From Nocardioides sp. (lineage in GTDB: Bacteria; Actinomycetota; Actinomycetes; Propionibacteriales; Nocardioidaceae), in the NCBI GenBank assembly GCA_025965125.1, contig JAOPXM010000080.1:1-33550 (forward strand): a stretch of DNA of 33,550 nucleotides, read 5' to 3'. The first letter of the stretch is position 1. Every line of letters begins with the position of its first letter. Below the pieces are notes generated by a model that was not told the origin of the DNA, did not search any database, and worked only from the letters and a program-made list of their open reading frames with translations. Made by a program: the position numbers and the translations under genes. Shown piece after piece: positions 1-8,050 of the stretch.

Positions 1-695
1 GGGGTCACGTAGGTGGCGACCAGGCCGGTCAGGTCGGCGACGGCTGTCGTCGCCGGCAGGTTGCGCACCTCCCGGCCGAGGCCGCGGACGGTCTCGACCG
101 CGGCCCGGTAGCCCGGATCCTCGAGGCCGACCGGGCCGGGGCGCAGCACGGTGAGCACGTGCCGCAGCCCGTCGGTGGTGCCGTTGGTGACGACGACCTC
201 GTCCGGGTCGACGACGAGGCCGCGGGTGCGGGCCAGGCGGTCGGCGAGCGCCGCGCGCAACGCGGGGATGCCGCGCGGGTCGTCGTACCCCCGAGGCGGC
301 CGGGCCGTGGACACATCGCGCCACGCCCGGCGCCAGCCGGCCGCGTGCCGCGGGTCGATCCAGGGCGTGCCGGCGTCCAGGCGGACCAGGTCGGGTGCCG
401 CGGGCTCGAGCCGCCGCGGCCGGCGGGCGTCTCGCGTCGCATGGTCACCGGTGGAGGCGACGAACGTGCCCGAACCCTGCCGGGCCTCGACCCAGCCCTC
501 GGCGAGGAGCTGGTCGTAGGCCTGCTCGGCCACCGAACGCGAGACGCCGAGGTCGGCGGCCAGCGCCCGGCTGCTCGGCAACCGGGTCCCGCGCGGCAGG
601 GTGCCGGCGAGCACGAGCTCGCGGACCTGTCCGGACAGCTGCACCCCGAGCGGGACCGGTGTGGTGCGGTCGAGCTGGACCGGCAGGGTCGTCAT
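1..695 (-). CDS. MocR-family (GntR HTH + aminotransferase-like) regulator, partial
   Basis: The gene reads leftward from an ATG at 695-693 and runs off the window edge, so only about 231 N-terminal residues are seen. Residues 10-75 form a GntR-type winged helix (VPLGVQLSGQVRELVLAG, then LPSSRALAADLGVSRSVAEQAYDQLLAEGWV, ending in the GSGTFV wing). A linker leads into a fold-type I aminotransferase-like domain, with the family landmarks RGYDDPRGIPALRAALADRLARTRG and VVVTNGTTDGL. MocR proteins use pyridoxal phosphate as an effector and usually control vitamin B6, amino acid or cell-wall genes. The neighbour on the other strand is a flavin/PNPOx-fold protein, a common partner of PdxR-like MocR regulators, so control of that gene and autoregulation are likely. 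The PLP-binding lysine lies beyond the window. The family call is firm; the regulated pathway is inferred. Confidence 0.9.
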   Translation of the reverse strand, partial: MTTLPVQLDRTTPVPLGVQLSGQVRELVLAGTLPRGTRLPSSRALAADLGVSRSVAEQAYDQLLAEGWVEARQGSGTFVASTGDHATRDARRPRRLEPAAPDLVRLDAGTPWIDPRHAAGWRRAWRDVSTARPPRGYDDPRGIPALRAALADRLARTRGLVVDPDEVVVTNGTTDGLRHVLTVLRPGPVGLEDPGYRAAVETVRGLGREVRNLPATTAVADLTGLVATYVT

Positions 696-705
696 GGGGG
701 ACCTC

Positions 706-744
706 GTCTGATTGGCCTGTCTGATTGGCCTGTCTGATCGGCAT
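706..744. promoter_or_regulatory. Three tandem 13-bp repeats, probable MocR operator
   Basis: Two perfect adjacent copies of GTCTGATTGGCCT lie at 706-718 and 719-731, followed by a degenerate third copy (GTCTGATCGGCAT) at 732-744. They sit just upstream of the MocR start, between it and the divergent flavoprotein gene. MocR regulators characterised so far bind direct repeats, so this is the best operator candidate; binding is inferred, the repeats are seen. Confidence 0.6.
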
Positions 745-749
745 TGAAA

Positions 750-769
750 TGGCCCGTGACGTCGGGCCA
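750..769. promoter_or_regulatory. Perfect inverted repeat in the divergent intergenic region
   Basis: TGGCCCG (750-756) and CGGGCCA (763-769) are perfect 7-bp arms around a 6-bp spacer, 22 bp upstream of the flavoprotein gene start. It could be a second regulator site or a small hairpin in the 5' region. No clear sigma-A promoter could be placed around it. Confidence 0.4.
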
Positions 770-791
770 CTTGTCTCGGACACTAGAGCAC

Positions 792-1469
792 ATGACCACC
801 GTTTCGCTCTCGCCCACGGCACGTACGACGGTCAACCGCGGCCGGAACCGGATGGTCGAGGACCGCGACCAGCTGCACCGCTTCCTCGCCGACGCGCTGG
901 TGGCGCACCTCGGGGTGGTCGTCGGCGAGCACCCTGTCGTGCTGCCGGCCGCGTTCGCCATCGACGTCGACGGCCCCGACGAGGGCGGCAGTCTCTACGT
1001 GCACGGATCGGTCGCCGCCGGCTGGCTGCGCCGAGCGGGCAACGCGACGGTCTGCGTCACCATCACCGAGCTCGACGGGCTGGTGGCGGGACGCTCGTCG
1101 TTCCACCACTCGATGAACTACCGCTCCGCCGTGGTCATCGGGCCGGCCCGGGTCGTCGAGGACGAGGCGGAGCGGGCTCGCGCGCTGGACCTGATCGTCG
1201 ACCACATGATCCCGGGCCGAGCAGCCACCTTGCGGGCGAACTCGCGCAAGGAGCTGGCCGCGACGGCGGTCCTCGCCGTACCCCTCCTCGAGGCGTCGAT
1301 GAAGGCCCGCGACGGCGGTCCGGTCGACGAGCCCGAGGATGTCGAGGCAGGGGTCTGGGGTGGGCACATCCCGCTTCGGCGGGTCTCCTCGGCGCCGGTC
1401 ACGGCCGACGACGCGGTGGGTGCGGCCCCGCGGGACGTGGTCGATCGAGCGGCCGACCTGGCTGGATAG
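792..1469 (+). CDS. Pyridoxamine 5'-phosphate oxidase-family FMN-binding protein
   Basis: A 225-residue protein resembling the COG3467 (NimA-like) branch of the split-barrel flavin-binding family. The opening LSPTARTTVNRGRNRMVEDRD, then LVAHLGVV, VVLPAAFAIDVDG, LYVHGSVAAGWLRR and ITELDGLVAGRSSFHHSMNYRSAVVIG are characteristic. Proteins of this type bind FMN or another deazaflavin-like cofactor, and most have no known substrate; true vitamin B6 oxidation should not be assumed. The ATG at 792 was chosen because the conserved domain starts a few residues later; an in-frame ATG at 744 would fall inside the repeat region. It is divergent from the MocR gene and ends 10 bp before ndk. Confidence 0.85.
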   Translation: MTTVSLSPTARTTVNRGRNRMVEDRDQLHRFLADALVAHLGVVVGEHPVVLPAAFAIDVDGPDEGGSLYVHGSVAAGWLRRAGNATVCVTITELDGLVAGRSSFHHSMNYRSAVVIGPARVVEDEAERARALDLIVDHMIPGRAATLRANSRKELAATAVLAVPLLEASMKARDGGPVDEPEDVEAGVWGGHIPLRRVSSAPVTADDAVGAAPRDVVDRAADLAG

Positions 1470-1472
1470 GGT
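1467..1472 (+). promoter_or_regulatory. -10 element for leaderless ndk
   Basis: TAGGGT lies 7 nt before the ndk ATG, a spacing that would place the transcript start at or next to the start codon. There is no Shine-Dalgarno sequence in between, which fits a leaderless mRNA. No good -35 hexamer is seen. Confidence 0.45.
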
Positions 1473-1479
1473 GCGAGCC

Positions 1480-1887
1480 ATGACTCAGCGCACCCTCGTC
1501 CTGCTCAAGCCCGACACGGTCCGCCGCGGCCTCGTCGGGGAGGTCCTGTCCAGGTTCGAGGCCAAGGGCTTGAGCATCGTGGCGATGGAGCACCGCCAGA
1601 TCGACGGTGCCCAGGCAGACGAGCACTACGCCGAGCACGTGGAGCGCGACTTCTACCCGCCGCTGCGTGCGTTCGTGACCAGCGGCCCTCTCGTCGCGCT
1701 GGTGCTCGAGGGCGACGAGGCGATCGAGGTGGTGCGTGCGATCAACGGCGCCACCGACGGCCGCAAGGCCGCACCCGGGACGATCCGCGGCGACCTGTCG
1801 CTCTCCAACCGCGAGAACCTGGTCCACGGCTCCGACTCACCCGAGTCCGCCGTCCGCGAGATCGCGATCTGGTTCCCCGCCCTCTGA
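1480..1887 (+). CDS. ndk: Nucleoside diphosphate kinase
   Basis: A 135-residue cytosolic enzyme that transfers the gamma-phosphate of ATP to (d)NDPs through a phosphohistidine. The N-terminal [24 protein letters not shown] and the active-site motif NLVHGSDS, with the catalytic histidine at residue 116, are seen directly. [11 protein letters not shown] and [17 protein letters not shown] are also typical. Length matches the family. The start at 1480 gives MTQRTL, the usual actinobacterial N-terminus. In related genomes ndk lies directly before mreB, as here; in many of them valS and folC lie upstream, whereas here a MocR/flavoprotein pair occupies that place. Confidence 0.97.
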   Translation: MTQRTLVLLKPDTVRRGLVGEVLSRFEAKGLSIVAMEHRQIDGAQADEHYAEHVERDFYPPLRAFVTSGPLVALVLEGDEAIEVVRAINGATDGRKAAPGTIRGDLSLSNRENLVHGSDSPESAVREIAIWFPAL

Positions 1888-1912
1888 AGCCGGCCCTCGG
1901 ACCTGCCCTACT

Positions 1913-1977
1913 GGCGCAATCGCGCCGGTCGGACACGTTCTCGTCGCGGAAACCCGTCACAACCGCGCGATTGCGCC
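1913..1977. repeat. Inverted repeat between ndk and mreB
   Basis: GGCGCAATCGCGC at 1913-1925 is the exact reverse complement of GCGCGATTGCGCC at 1965-1977, with 39 bp between the arms. It begins 25 bp after the ndk stop. It may fold as a long-looped hairpin that ends ndk transcripts, or be a pair of sites for a dimeric regulator of the mre operon. No T-tract follows, so a classical terminator is doubtful. Confidence 0.5.
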
Positions 1978-2057
1978 GAAGCGGCAGTCGGCACGTGCGC
2001 CGACACAGGTCATGTACCACGAGTCACACCAGCCACTGACGTCTCGGCGTGCCTCCG

Positions 2058-2085
2058 CTGAACGGGGACCGGCGAAACCTACGCT
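2058..2085 (+). promoter_or_regulatory. Candidate promoter of the mreBCD-mrdA-rodA operon
   Basis: CTGAAC (2058-2063) and TACGCT (2080-2085) are separated by 16 bp, giving a transcript with roughly an 85-nt leader before mreB. TACGCT is a good actinobacterial -10. The rest of the 289-bp ndk-mreB gap contains only the upstream inverted repeat and no convincing ORF. Confidence 0.4.
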
Positions 2086-2176
2086 CGCAGCGGGCCGGCG
2101 GCACCGTCGTGCCCACCCAACCGCCCCGCCCAGGGGTCCGGTCCCGGCAGCACGAGCAACCTGCGAGGCACCAGGT

Positions 2177-3205
2177 ATGGCGAACAGCTTCATCGGTCGC
2201 GACATGGCCGTGGATCTCGGCACCGCCAACACGCTGGTCTATGTCCGCGGCAAGGGAGTCCTGCTCGACGAGCCCAGCGTCGTCGCGCTGAACAGCACGA
2301 CCGGCGAGATCCTCGCCGTGGGCCACGAGGCCAAGCGGATGATCGGCCGCACCCCCGACAACATCACCGCCATCCGGCCGCTCAAGGACGGCGTGATCGC
2401 CGACTTCGAGGCCACCGAGCAGATGCTGCGGTTCTTCATCCAGCAGGTGCACCGGCGCCGCCACTTCGCCAAGCCCCGGATGGTCATCTGCGTCCCGAGC
2501 GGCATCACCGCGGTCGAGCAGCGCGCGGTCAAGGAGGCCGGCTACCAGGCCGGCGCTCGGCGCGTCTACATCATCGTGGAGCCGTTGGCCGCGGCCATCG
2601 GCGCCGGCCTGCCCGTGCACCAGGCCACCGGCAACATGGTGGTCGACGTGGGCGGTGGCACCACGGAGGTCGCCGTCATCTCGCTCGGCGGCATCGTCAC
2701 CAGCCTCTCGATCCGTACGGCGGGCGACGACCTCGACGCCTCGATCGTCGCCTGGATGAAGAAGGAGTACTCCCTGATGCTCGGGGAGCGCACCGCCGAG
2801 GAAGTGAAGATGACCCTCGGCTCGGCCTTCCCGATGTCCGACGAGCCCGAGGCGGAGATCCGCGGGCGCGACATGATCTCCGGCCTGCCCCGGACGGTCG
2901 TGGTGTCGAGCAGCGAGATCCGCCAGGCCCTCGAGGAGCCGCTGCACTCGATCGTCGACGCCGTACGCGCGACGCTCGACCAGACCCCGCCCGAGCTGGC
3001 CGGCGACATCATGGACCGCGGCATCGTGCTCACGGGCGGTGGCGCCCTGCTGCGCGGCCTGGACGAACGTCTGCGGCACGAGACCGGCATGCCCGTCCAC
3101 GTGGCCGAGGACCCGCTCACGTCCGTCGCCCTCGGAGCCGGCAAGTGCGTCGAGGAGTTCGAGGCTCTCCAGCAGGTGCTGGTCTCCGAGCCGAGGCGGT
3201 ACTGA
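2177..3205 (+). CDS. mreB: Rod shape-determining protein MreB
   Basis: A 342-residue bacterial actin that polymerises under the membrane and positions the elongation machinery. The ATPase signature is complete: phosphate-1 loop [15 protein letters not shown] near residue 10, phosphate-2 loop [17 protein letters not shown] near residue 155, and the adenosine loop [13 protein letters not shown] near residue 285. The frame is open well upstream, but the ATG at 2177, giving [18 protein letters not shown], matches family N-termini and has GAGG at 2165-2168, 8 nt upstream. It is the first gene of an operon whose next members start within or next to the previous stop. MreB occurs in only some Actinobacteria, where it can serve spore walls or other wall synthesis rather than simple rod growth. 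Confidence 0.97.
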   Translation: MANSFIGRDMAVDLGTANTLVYVRGKGVLLDEPSVVALNSTTGEILAVGHEAKRMIGRTPDNITAIRPLKDGVIADFEATEQMLRFFIQQVHRRRHFAKPRMVICVPSGITAVEQRAVKEAGYQAGARRVYIIVEPLAAAIGAGLPVHQATGNMVVDVGGGTTEVAVISLGGIVTSLSIRTAGDDLDASIVAWMKKEYSLMLGERTAEEVKMTLGSAFPMSDEPEAEIRGRDMISGLPRTVVVSSSEIRQALEEPLHSIVDAVRATLDQTPPELAGDIMDRGIVLTGGGALLRGLDERLRHETGMPVHVAEDPLTSVALGAGKCVEEFEALQQVLVSEPRRY

Positions 3206-4197
3206 TGCCCCTGCTCGACCGGATGCGTACGCCGTTGGCGAGGCTGGACCGCGAGCAGCGACCCGGCCGCGTCCGGGGTGGCCGCGAGCGTCGCTGGCGG
3301 GTCTCGTCGCACACCGACGAGCGGGGCAGGCCGCCCACGTCGCTGGTCGTGGCCCTGGTGCTGGCGTGTGCCGCGCTCATGGCGCTCGACTACCACGGCG
3401 GCACCGGCTCGCCCGTCGAGCCCGCCCGTCGCGCGATGGGCGAGGTCTTCGGCCCCGTGGAGGTCGGCACGACCGCCGTGATCCGACCGTTCGTCGCGGT
3501 GCCTGACTGGTTCCAGACACACGACTCGATGCGATCCGACATCGACCACCTCGAGGCCGAGAACGCCCGGCTGCTCCAACAGGTCCACACCGCCGGCTAC
3601 GACCGCAACAAGCTGGCCGAGTACGAAGGCCTGACCGCCGCTGCCGACAGCCTCGGCTACGCGCTCGTGCCGGCGCGGGTCGTCGGCCTGGGCCCCTCGC
3701 AGTCCTTCTCGCGCACGGTGACGATCGACGCCGGCTCGAAGGCCGGTCTCCAGCCCGACATGACAGTGGTCAACAACGACGGGCTGGTCGGACGCGTCCT
3801 GCGGGTCACCCGCACCACGGCTACGGTGCTCCTCATCCTCGATGCCGACTCGGTCGTGGGCGCCCGGATCGGCAACGACATGAAGGTCGGTTTCCTGCGT
3901 GGCCGCGGGGTTCTCGGCCGCGACGGCCGTCTCGACCTCGAGCTCGTCGACCAGTCGGTGGTCCCGGCCAGGGATGACGTCGTGGTGACCTGGGGCAGCG
4001 ACAGTGGGGCGCCGTACGTCTCCGGGATCCCGATCGGCCGGGTCACCAGCGTCTTCAGCAGTCTGCGCGAGACCTCGCAGCGTGCGGTCATCCAGCCGTA
4101 CGTCGACTTCGGCGCCCTCGACGTCGTCGGAGTGGTGGTCCCGTCCGGCACCACGAGCGACCGGGCCGTCATCGAAGCCGACGGGAGCCTCCGGTGA
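3205..4197 (+). CDS. mreC: Rod shape-determining protein MreC
   Basis: A 330-residue single-pass protein that links MreB to the periplasmic-side wall synthases. It has a basic cytoplasmic tail of about 44 residues, one membrane segment at about 45-62 (SLVVALVLACAALMALDY), a coiled coil at about 107-140 (MRSDIDHLEAENARLLQQV) and a beta-rich MreC domain from about 150. Landmarks in that domain are VTIDAGSKAGLQPDMTVVNNDGLVGRV and GIPIGRVTSVF. The ATG at 3205 overlaps the mreB stop as TGATG. The basic N-terminal extension before the membrane segment is longer than in E. coli MreC. Identification is firm from sequence and context. Confidence 0.95.
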   Translation: MPLLDRMRTPLARLDREQRPGRVRGGRERRWRVSSHTDERGRPPTSLVVALVLACAALMALDYHGGTGSPVEPARRAMGEVFGPVEVGTTAVIRPFVAVPDWFQTHDSMRSDIDHLEAENARLLQQVHTAGYDRNKLAEYEGLTAAADSLGYALVPARVVGLGPSQSFSRTVTIDAGSKAGLQPDMTVVNNDGLVGRVLRVTRTTATVLLILDADSVVGARIGNDMKVGFLRGRGVLGRDGRLDLELVDQSVVPARDDVVVTWGSDSGAPYVSGIPIGRVTSVFSSLRETSQRAVIQPYVDFGALDVVGVVVPSGTTSDRAVIEADGSLR

Positions 4198-4706
4198 GCG
4201 CGCTTCGTGCGTTCGTGGCGATGGTCGCGGTCGCCCTCGCTCTGGTCCTCCAGGTGTCGGTCTTCCCGCACTTCGCCTGGGACGGCATCGTCCCGAACCT
4301 CTGCCTGCTCGTGGTCGTCGGCGCCGCTCTGACCCGCGGCGCCCAGTTCGCCATGGTGCTCGGTTTCGCCGCGGGCCTGCTCCTCGACCTGGCGCCGCCC
4401 GCGGACCACGTGGCCGGCCGCTGGGCGTTGGCCCTCGTGGTCGTCGGCTACGTCGCAGGCCGGGTGCGGCAGGACGTCACGCCGACCGCCACCGGGGTGG
4501 TGGCCACGGTCGCGGCCTCGTCGTTCGTCGGGACCTCGTTGTTCGCGCTGAGCGGTGTGATCCTGCGCGACCCCACCATCGCCTTCACCGAGCTTCTCCA
4601 GGTCATCGTTGTTGCCGTGCTCTGGGACATCCTGCTCACCCCGTTCGTGCTTCCCGTCGTGATGACGATGTTCCGCCGCCTCGAACCCGACCGGGCCGCG
4701 GTGTGA
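4194..4706 (+). CDS. mreD: Rod shape-determining protein MreD
   Basis: A 170-residue integral membrane protein with about five hydrophobic helices (for example FVAMVAVALALVLQVSVF near the N-terminus and LLQVIVVAVLWDILLTPFVLPVVM near the end). MreD bridges MreC to PBP2 and RodA. The motif around WDGIVPNLCLLVVVGAALTRG followed by GFAAGLLLDLAPP is the expected D-containing loop of the family. It begins with GTG at 4194 inside the mreC stop (GTGA), indicating translational coupling. The sequence family is weakly conserved, so position in the operon is an important part of the call. Confidence 0.93.
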   Translation: MSALRAFVAMVAVALALVLQVSVFPHFAWDGIVPNLCLLVVVGAALTRGAQFAMVLGFAAGLLLDLAPPADHVAGRWALALVVVGYVAGRVRQDVTPTATGVVATVAASSFVGTSLFALSGVILRDPTIAFTELLQVIVVAVLWDILLTPFVLPVVMTMFRRLEPDRAAV

Positions 4707-6844
4707 GGGGCCCGTCCGCCGGCGGCTCGGCCAACGGTTCCCAGGAATCGCACAAGAGTCGGCTGCGGCTGGTCGTCATCCAGGCACTCGTCTTCTCGCT
4801 GTTCGCGACGCTGTTCGTGCGGCTCTACTACATGCAGGTCGTCGGCGGCGACGACTACCACGCCCAGGCAGCGTCGCAGTCGGTGCGCGAGATCGTCGTG
4901 CAGCCGCAGCGCGGCCTGATCGTCGACGACCAGGGCCGCCCGCTGGTCGCCAACCGCACGTCGTGGGTCGTCTCGGTGGACCGCACCATGCTGGGCAAGA
5001 TGTCGTCGGGCCAGCGCGACAAGCTCGTTGCTCGGCTCGGCGAGGTGGTCGATGAACGCGTTGCGCTGATCAAGAAGCGTCTGGTCACCTGCGGCGAGAC
5101 CGGCAGCGTCCCCGGCGTGTGCTGGAACGGCTCGCCCTACCAGCCCGTACCCGTCGCCAGCGACGTCCGGCAGAAGGTCGCCCTGCGAATCCTCGAGCAG
5201 CCCGAGGACTTCCCGGCGGTGGTCGCCGAGCAGCAGAGCGTCCGCGCCTACCCGCGGCCGTACGGCGTGAACCTCGCCCATGTGCTCGGCTACCTCAGCC
5301 CGATCACCGAGAAGGAGCTCGACCAGGCCGGCAAGGACGGTGACCAGTCGGTCAACGGAGCCTCGTCGGTGGGCCGGGCCGGTGTCGAGAAGGAGTACGA
5401 CCGCTGGCTGCGCGGGATGCCCGGCTACAAGAGCGTCACCGTCGACTCGATGGGTCGCGTGCTCGGCGACGACAGCGAGGTCGTCGGCCAGCCCGGTGAC
5501 ACCCTGGTCACCTCGATCGACGCGAAGGTCCAGGGCGTCGTGGAGCGCCAGCTCGCCCAGACCATCAAGACCGCCCGGCACACCTACGACGCCGTGACGC
5601 ACCGCAACTACCGAGCCGACTCCGGGGCGGTCGTGGTGATGGAGGCGAAGACCGGCCGCCTCGTCGCGATGGCCAGCCAGCCGACGTACGACCCCTCCGT
5701 GTGGGTGGGCGGCATCTCCAAGAAGCAGCTGGCCCGGCTCTACTCCGAGAAGGCCGGGACTCCCCTCCTGGGCCGGGCGACCCAGGGTCAGTTCGCACCC
5801 GGCTCGACCTGGAAGCCGATCATGGCCGTCGGAGCCCTGAACAACGGCATGACCCCGCAGACCCGGCTCGACTGCTCGTCGGGCTTCCAGGTCGGCAACC
5901 GGTGGTTCAAGAACTACGAGTCGGCCTCCTACGGCTACATCGGCTTCGACAGGGCGCTGCAGCTGTCCTGCGACACGTTCTTCTACCGGGTCGGCTACCA
6001 CTTCTGGCAGAAGTTCGGAACCGACCCGACCGACGTCAACGCCAAGGACCCGCTCGTCCAGCAGGCCAAGAGCTTCGGCTTCGGCCGCGAGACCGGCCTC
6101 GACCTGCCGGGCGAGGCCAGCGGCCGGATCGCGGACCGCAAGTGGAAGCTTGCCTACTGGAAGGCGATGCGGGGCTACTACTGCAAGATCGACAGCAGGC
6201 GGAACGGCCAGAACGACTTCCTGCACGTCTTCGCCCACGAGTTCTGCCTCGAGGGCAACTACTACCGCGCCGGCGACGCCGTCAACTATGCGATCGGCCA
6301 GGGCGACACGATCGTGACGCCGCTCCAGCTGGCTCGCGCGTACGCCGCCCTGTCGAACGGCGGCACGCTGTGGAAGCCGCGGGTCGCCAAGGCGATCGTC
6401 GGACCGGACGGCACGGTCCTGCAGCGGTTCGCTCCCGAGGCGGCCGGCCGTGTCGACGCCAGCAAGGCGAGCCTGCGCTACGTCGACCAGGCACTGCTCG
6501 GCACCCCCAAGGTCGGCACCCTCGCCTGGAAGTTCATCGACTTCCCGCTCGACAAGGTGCACATCCGCGGCAAGACGGGATCCGCCGAGGTCTACGGCAA
6601 GCAGTCGACGTCCTGGGTCGCGACGTACGACAAGAACTACGTCGTGGTCATGATGGTCAGCCAGGCCGGCACCGGCTCCGGTACGTCCGGTCCGGCGGTC
6701 CGCAAGATCTGGGAGTCGCTGTACGGCATCCACGGCATGGACGTCCGTCCGAAGGACTCGGCGATCCCGGGCACCACCCCGCCGGCGCGCCTGCCCACGT
6801 TCATGAAGGACGGCTCGATCCTGCCCCCGGCTCGCGAGGACTGA
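4703..6844 (+). CDS. mrdA: Penicillin-binding protein 2 (elongation transpeptidase)
   Basis: A 713-residue class B penicillin-binding protein that cross-links peptidoglycan in the elongasome. It has one membrane anchor at about 21-41, a dimerisation/pedestal domain (REIVVQPQRGLIVDDQGRPLVANR, GVEKEYDRWLRG), and a transpeptidase domain with STWK (catalytic Ser368), SCD (Ser422) and KTG (Lys624). The start is a GTG at 4703 that overlaps the mreD stop (GTGTGA); the frame is open further upstream inside mreC and mreD, but that would not give a sensible protein. Two pairs of cysteines outside the membrane, C130/C140 and C494/C515, lie in segments that look like insertions relative to E. coli PBP2 and could form disulfides. 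It is followed after one base by rodA. Confidence 0.95.
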   Translation: MRGPSAGGSANGSQESHKSRLRLVVIQALVFSLFATLFVRLYYMQVVGGDDYHAQAASQSVREIVVQPQRGLIVDDQGRPLVANRTSWVVSVDRTMLGKMSSGQRDKLVARLGEVVDERVALIKKRLVTCGETGSVPGVCWNGSPYQPVPVASDVRQKVALRILEQPEDFPAVVAEQQSVRAYPRPYGVNLAHVLGYLSPITEKELDQAGKDGDQSVNGASSVGRAGVEKEYDRWLRGMPGYKSVTVDSMGRVLGDDSEVVGQPGDTLVTSIDAKVQGVVERQLAQTIKTARHTYDAVTHRNYRADSGAVVVMEAKTGRLVAMASQPTYDPSVWVGGISKKQLARLYSEKAGTPLLGRATQGQFAPGSTWKPIMAVGALNNGMTPQTRLDCSSGFQVGNRWFKNYESASYGYIGFDRALQLSCDTFFYRVGYHFWQKFGTDPTDVNAKDPLVQQAKSFGFGRETGLDLPGEASGRIADRKWKLAYWKAMRGYYCKIDSRRNGQNDFLHVFAHEFCLEGNYYRAGDAVNYAIGQGDTIVTPLQLARAYAALSNGGTLWKPRVAKAIVGPDGTVLQRFAPEAAGRVDASKASLRYVDQALLGTPKVGTLAWKFIDFPLDKVHIRGKTGSAEVYGKQSTSWVATYDKNYVVVMMVSQAGTGSGTSGPAVRKIWESLYGIHGMDVRPKDSAIPGTTPPARLPTFMKDGSILPPARED

Positions 6845-6845
6845 C

Positions 6846-8042
6846 ATGGCTGCCGCTACCCGCACGCCCGCCCGCTCAGCGTTGCGGACGCCGCGCATCG
6901 ACTGGCTCCTGATGCTGGCCGTGCTGGGTCTGCTCACCCTCGGCAGCCTGCTCGTCTGGTCGGCGACGTCGCACCGCGACGACCTCACGGCCGGTGACCC
7001 CACGGCGTACGTGAAGAAGCAGCTGATCAACGTCGCCATCGGTGTCGTGCTGATGATGATGGTGCTCGCCACGGACCACCGCTGGGTGCGAATCCTGGCG
7101 CCGCTGGTCTACCTCGGGTCCATCGCCGGTCTGGCCCTCGTGCTGTCGCCGATCGGAACCACGATCAACGGGTCCCGGTCGTGGCTGCAGTTCGGCAGCA
7201 TGTCGATCCAGCCGTCGGAGTTCGCGAAGCTCGCAGTTGTCATCGGGATGGCGCTCGTCGTGGCCGAGCGGTCCGAGGGGCGGTGGCGGCCCCGGGTCGG
7301 CACGGTCGAGGTGATCGGGATGCTGCTCATTGCCGGCATCCCGGCGACGCTGATCATGCTGCAGCCGGACCTCGGCACGATGCTGGTGCTGACGGCGACC
7401 GTCTTCGGCGTGCTGGCCGTGTCAGGTGCCCCGCGCCGCTGGCTCGGGCTGATGGCTGCCGGGGGAGTGACGGCCGCCGTGGCCGCCGTCGCGTCGGGCT
7501 TCCTCAAGCAGTACCAGGTCGACCGGTTCCTCGCGTTCACCAACCCCGACCTCGACCCGCGGGGTGCCGGCTACAACGTCGAACAGGCCCGGATAGCGGT
7601 CGGCAACGGCGGCCTCTTCGGCCAGGGGCTCTTCCAGGGCTCGCAGACCCGCTCGGGCTTCGTTCCCGAGCAGCACACCGACTTCATCTTCACCGTCGCC
7701 GGGGAGGAGCTGGGCCTGGTGGGCGCGGGTGCCCTCATCGTGCTGCTGGCCGTGATCCTCTGGCGCGCGCTCCGGATCGCGGCGCGCACCGACGACGTCT
7801 TCGGCCGGGTGGCCGCGGCCGGCATTGCCTGCTGGTTCGGGTTCCAGGCGTTCCAGAACATCGGCATGTGCCTGGGCATCATGCCCGTGACCGGCGTACC
7901 CCTGCCGTTCGTGTCGTACGGCGGCAGCTCGATGTTCGCCAGCCTGCTCGCGATCGGCCTGCTCCAGAACATCCACCTGCGCACCACCACACCCGTCCCG
8001 ACCCGCTACACCGCGGCACCGCGGATGCTGGCCGTCCGCTGA
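6846..8042 (+). CDS. rodA: Peptidoglycan glycosyltransferase RodA (SEDS family)
   Basis: A 398-residue polytopic protein with about ten membrane helices that polymerises lipid II glycan strands together with PBP2. SEDS landmarks seen are WLQFGSMSIQPSEFAKLAVVI near residue 115, MLQPDLGTMLVL near 172, RIAVGNGGLFGQGLFQGSQT, VPEQHTDFIFTVAGEELG (with the conserved acidic residues), and the C-terminal MPVTGVPLPFVSYGGSSM. The start at 6846 lies one base after the PBP2 stop. It is the last gene of the operon; a cluster of palindromic repeats follows. In Actinobacteria several SEDS paralogues exist (FtsW, RodA, SfrA), but pairing with PBP2 and MreBCD makes RodA the best name. Confidence 0.95.
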   Translation: MAAATRTPARSALRTPRIDWLLMLAVLGLLTLGSLLVWSATSHRDDLTAGDPTAYVKKQLINVAIGVVLMMMVLATDHRWVRILAPLVYLGSIAGLALVLSPIGTTINGSRSWLQFGSMSIQPSEFAKLAVVIGMALVVAERSEGRWRPRVGTVEVIGMLLIAGIPATLIMLQPDLGTMLVLTATVFGVLAVSGAPRRWLGLMAAGGVTAAVAAVASGFLKQYQVDRFLAFTNPDLDPRGAGYNVEQARIAVGNGGLFGQGLFQGSQTRSGFVPEQHTDFIFTVAGEELGLVGAGALIVLLAVILWRALRIAARTDDVFGRVAAAGIACWFGFQAFQNIGMCLGIMPVTGVPLPFVSYGGSSMFASLLAIGLLQNIHLRTTTPVPTRYTAAPRMLAVR

Positions 8043-8050
8043 CCCCCCGT

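Noticed and set aside
792-1469. Calling the flavoprotein PdxH
   Set aside because: The sequence fits the COG3467/NimA-like branch and lacks the typical PdxH pattern, so vitamin B6 oxidase activity is not supported.
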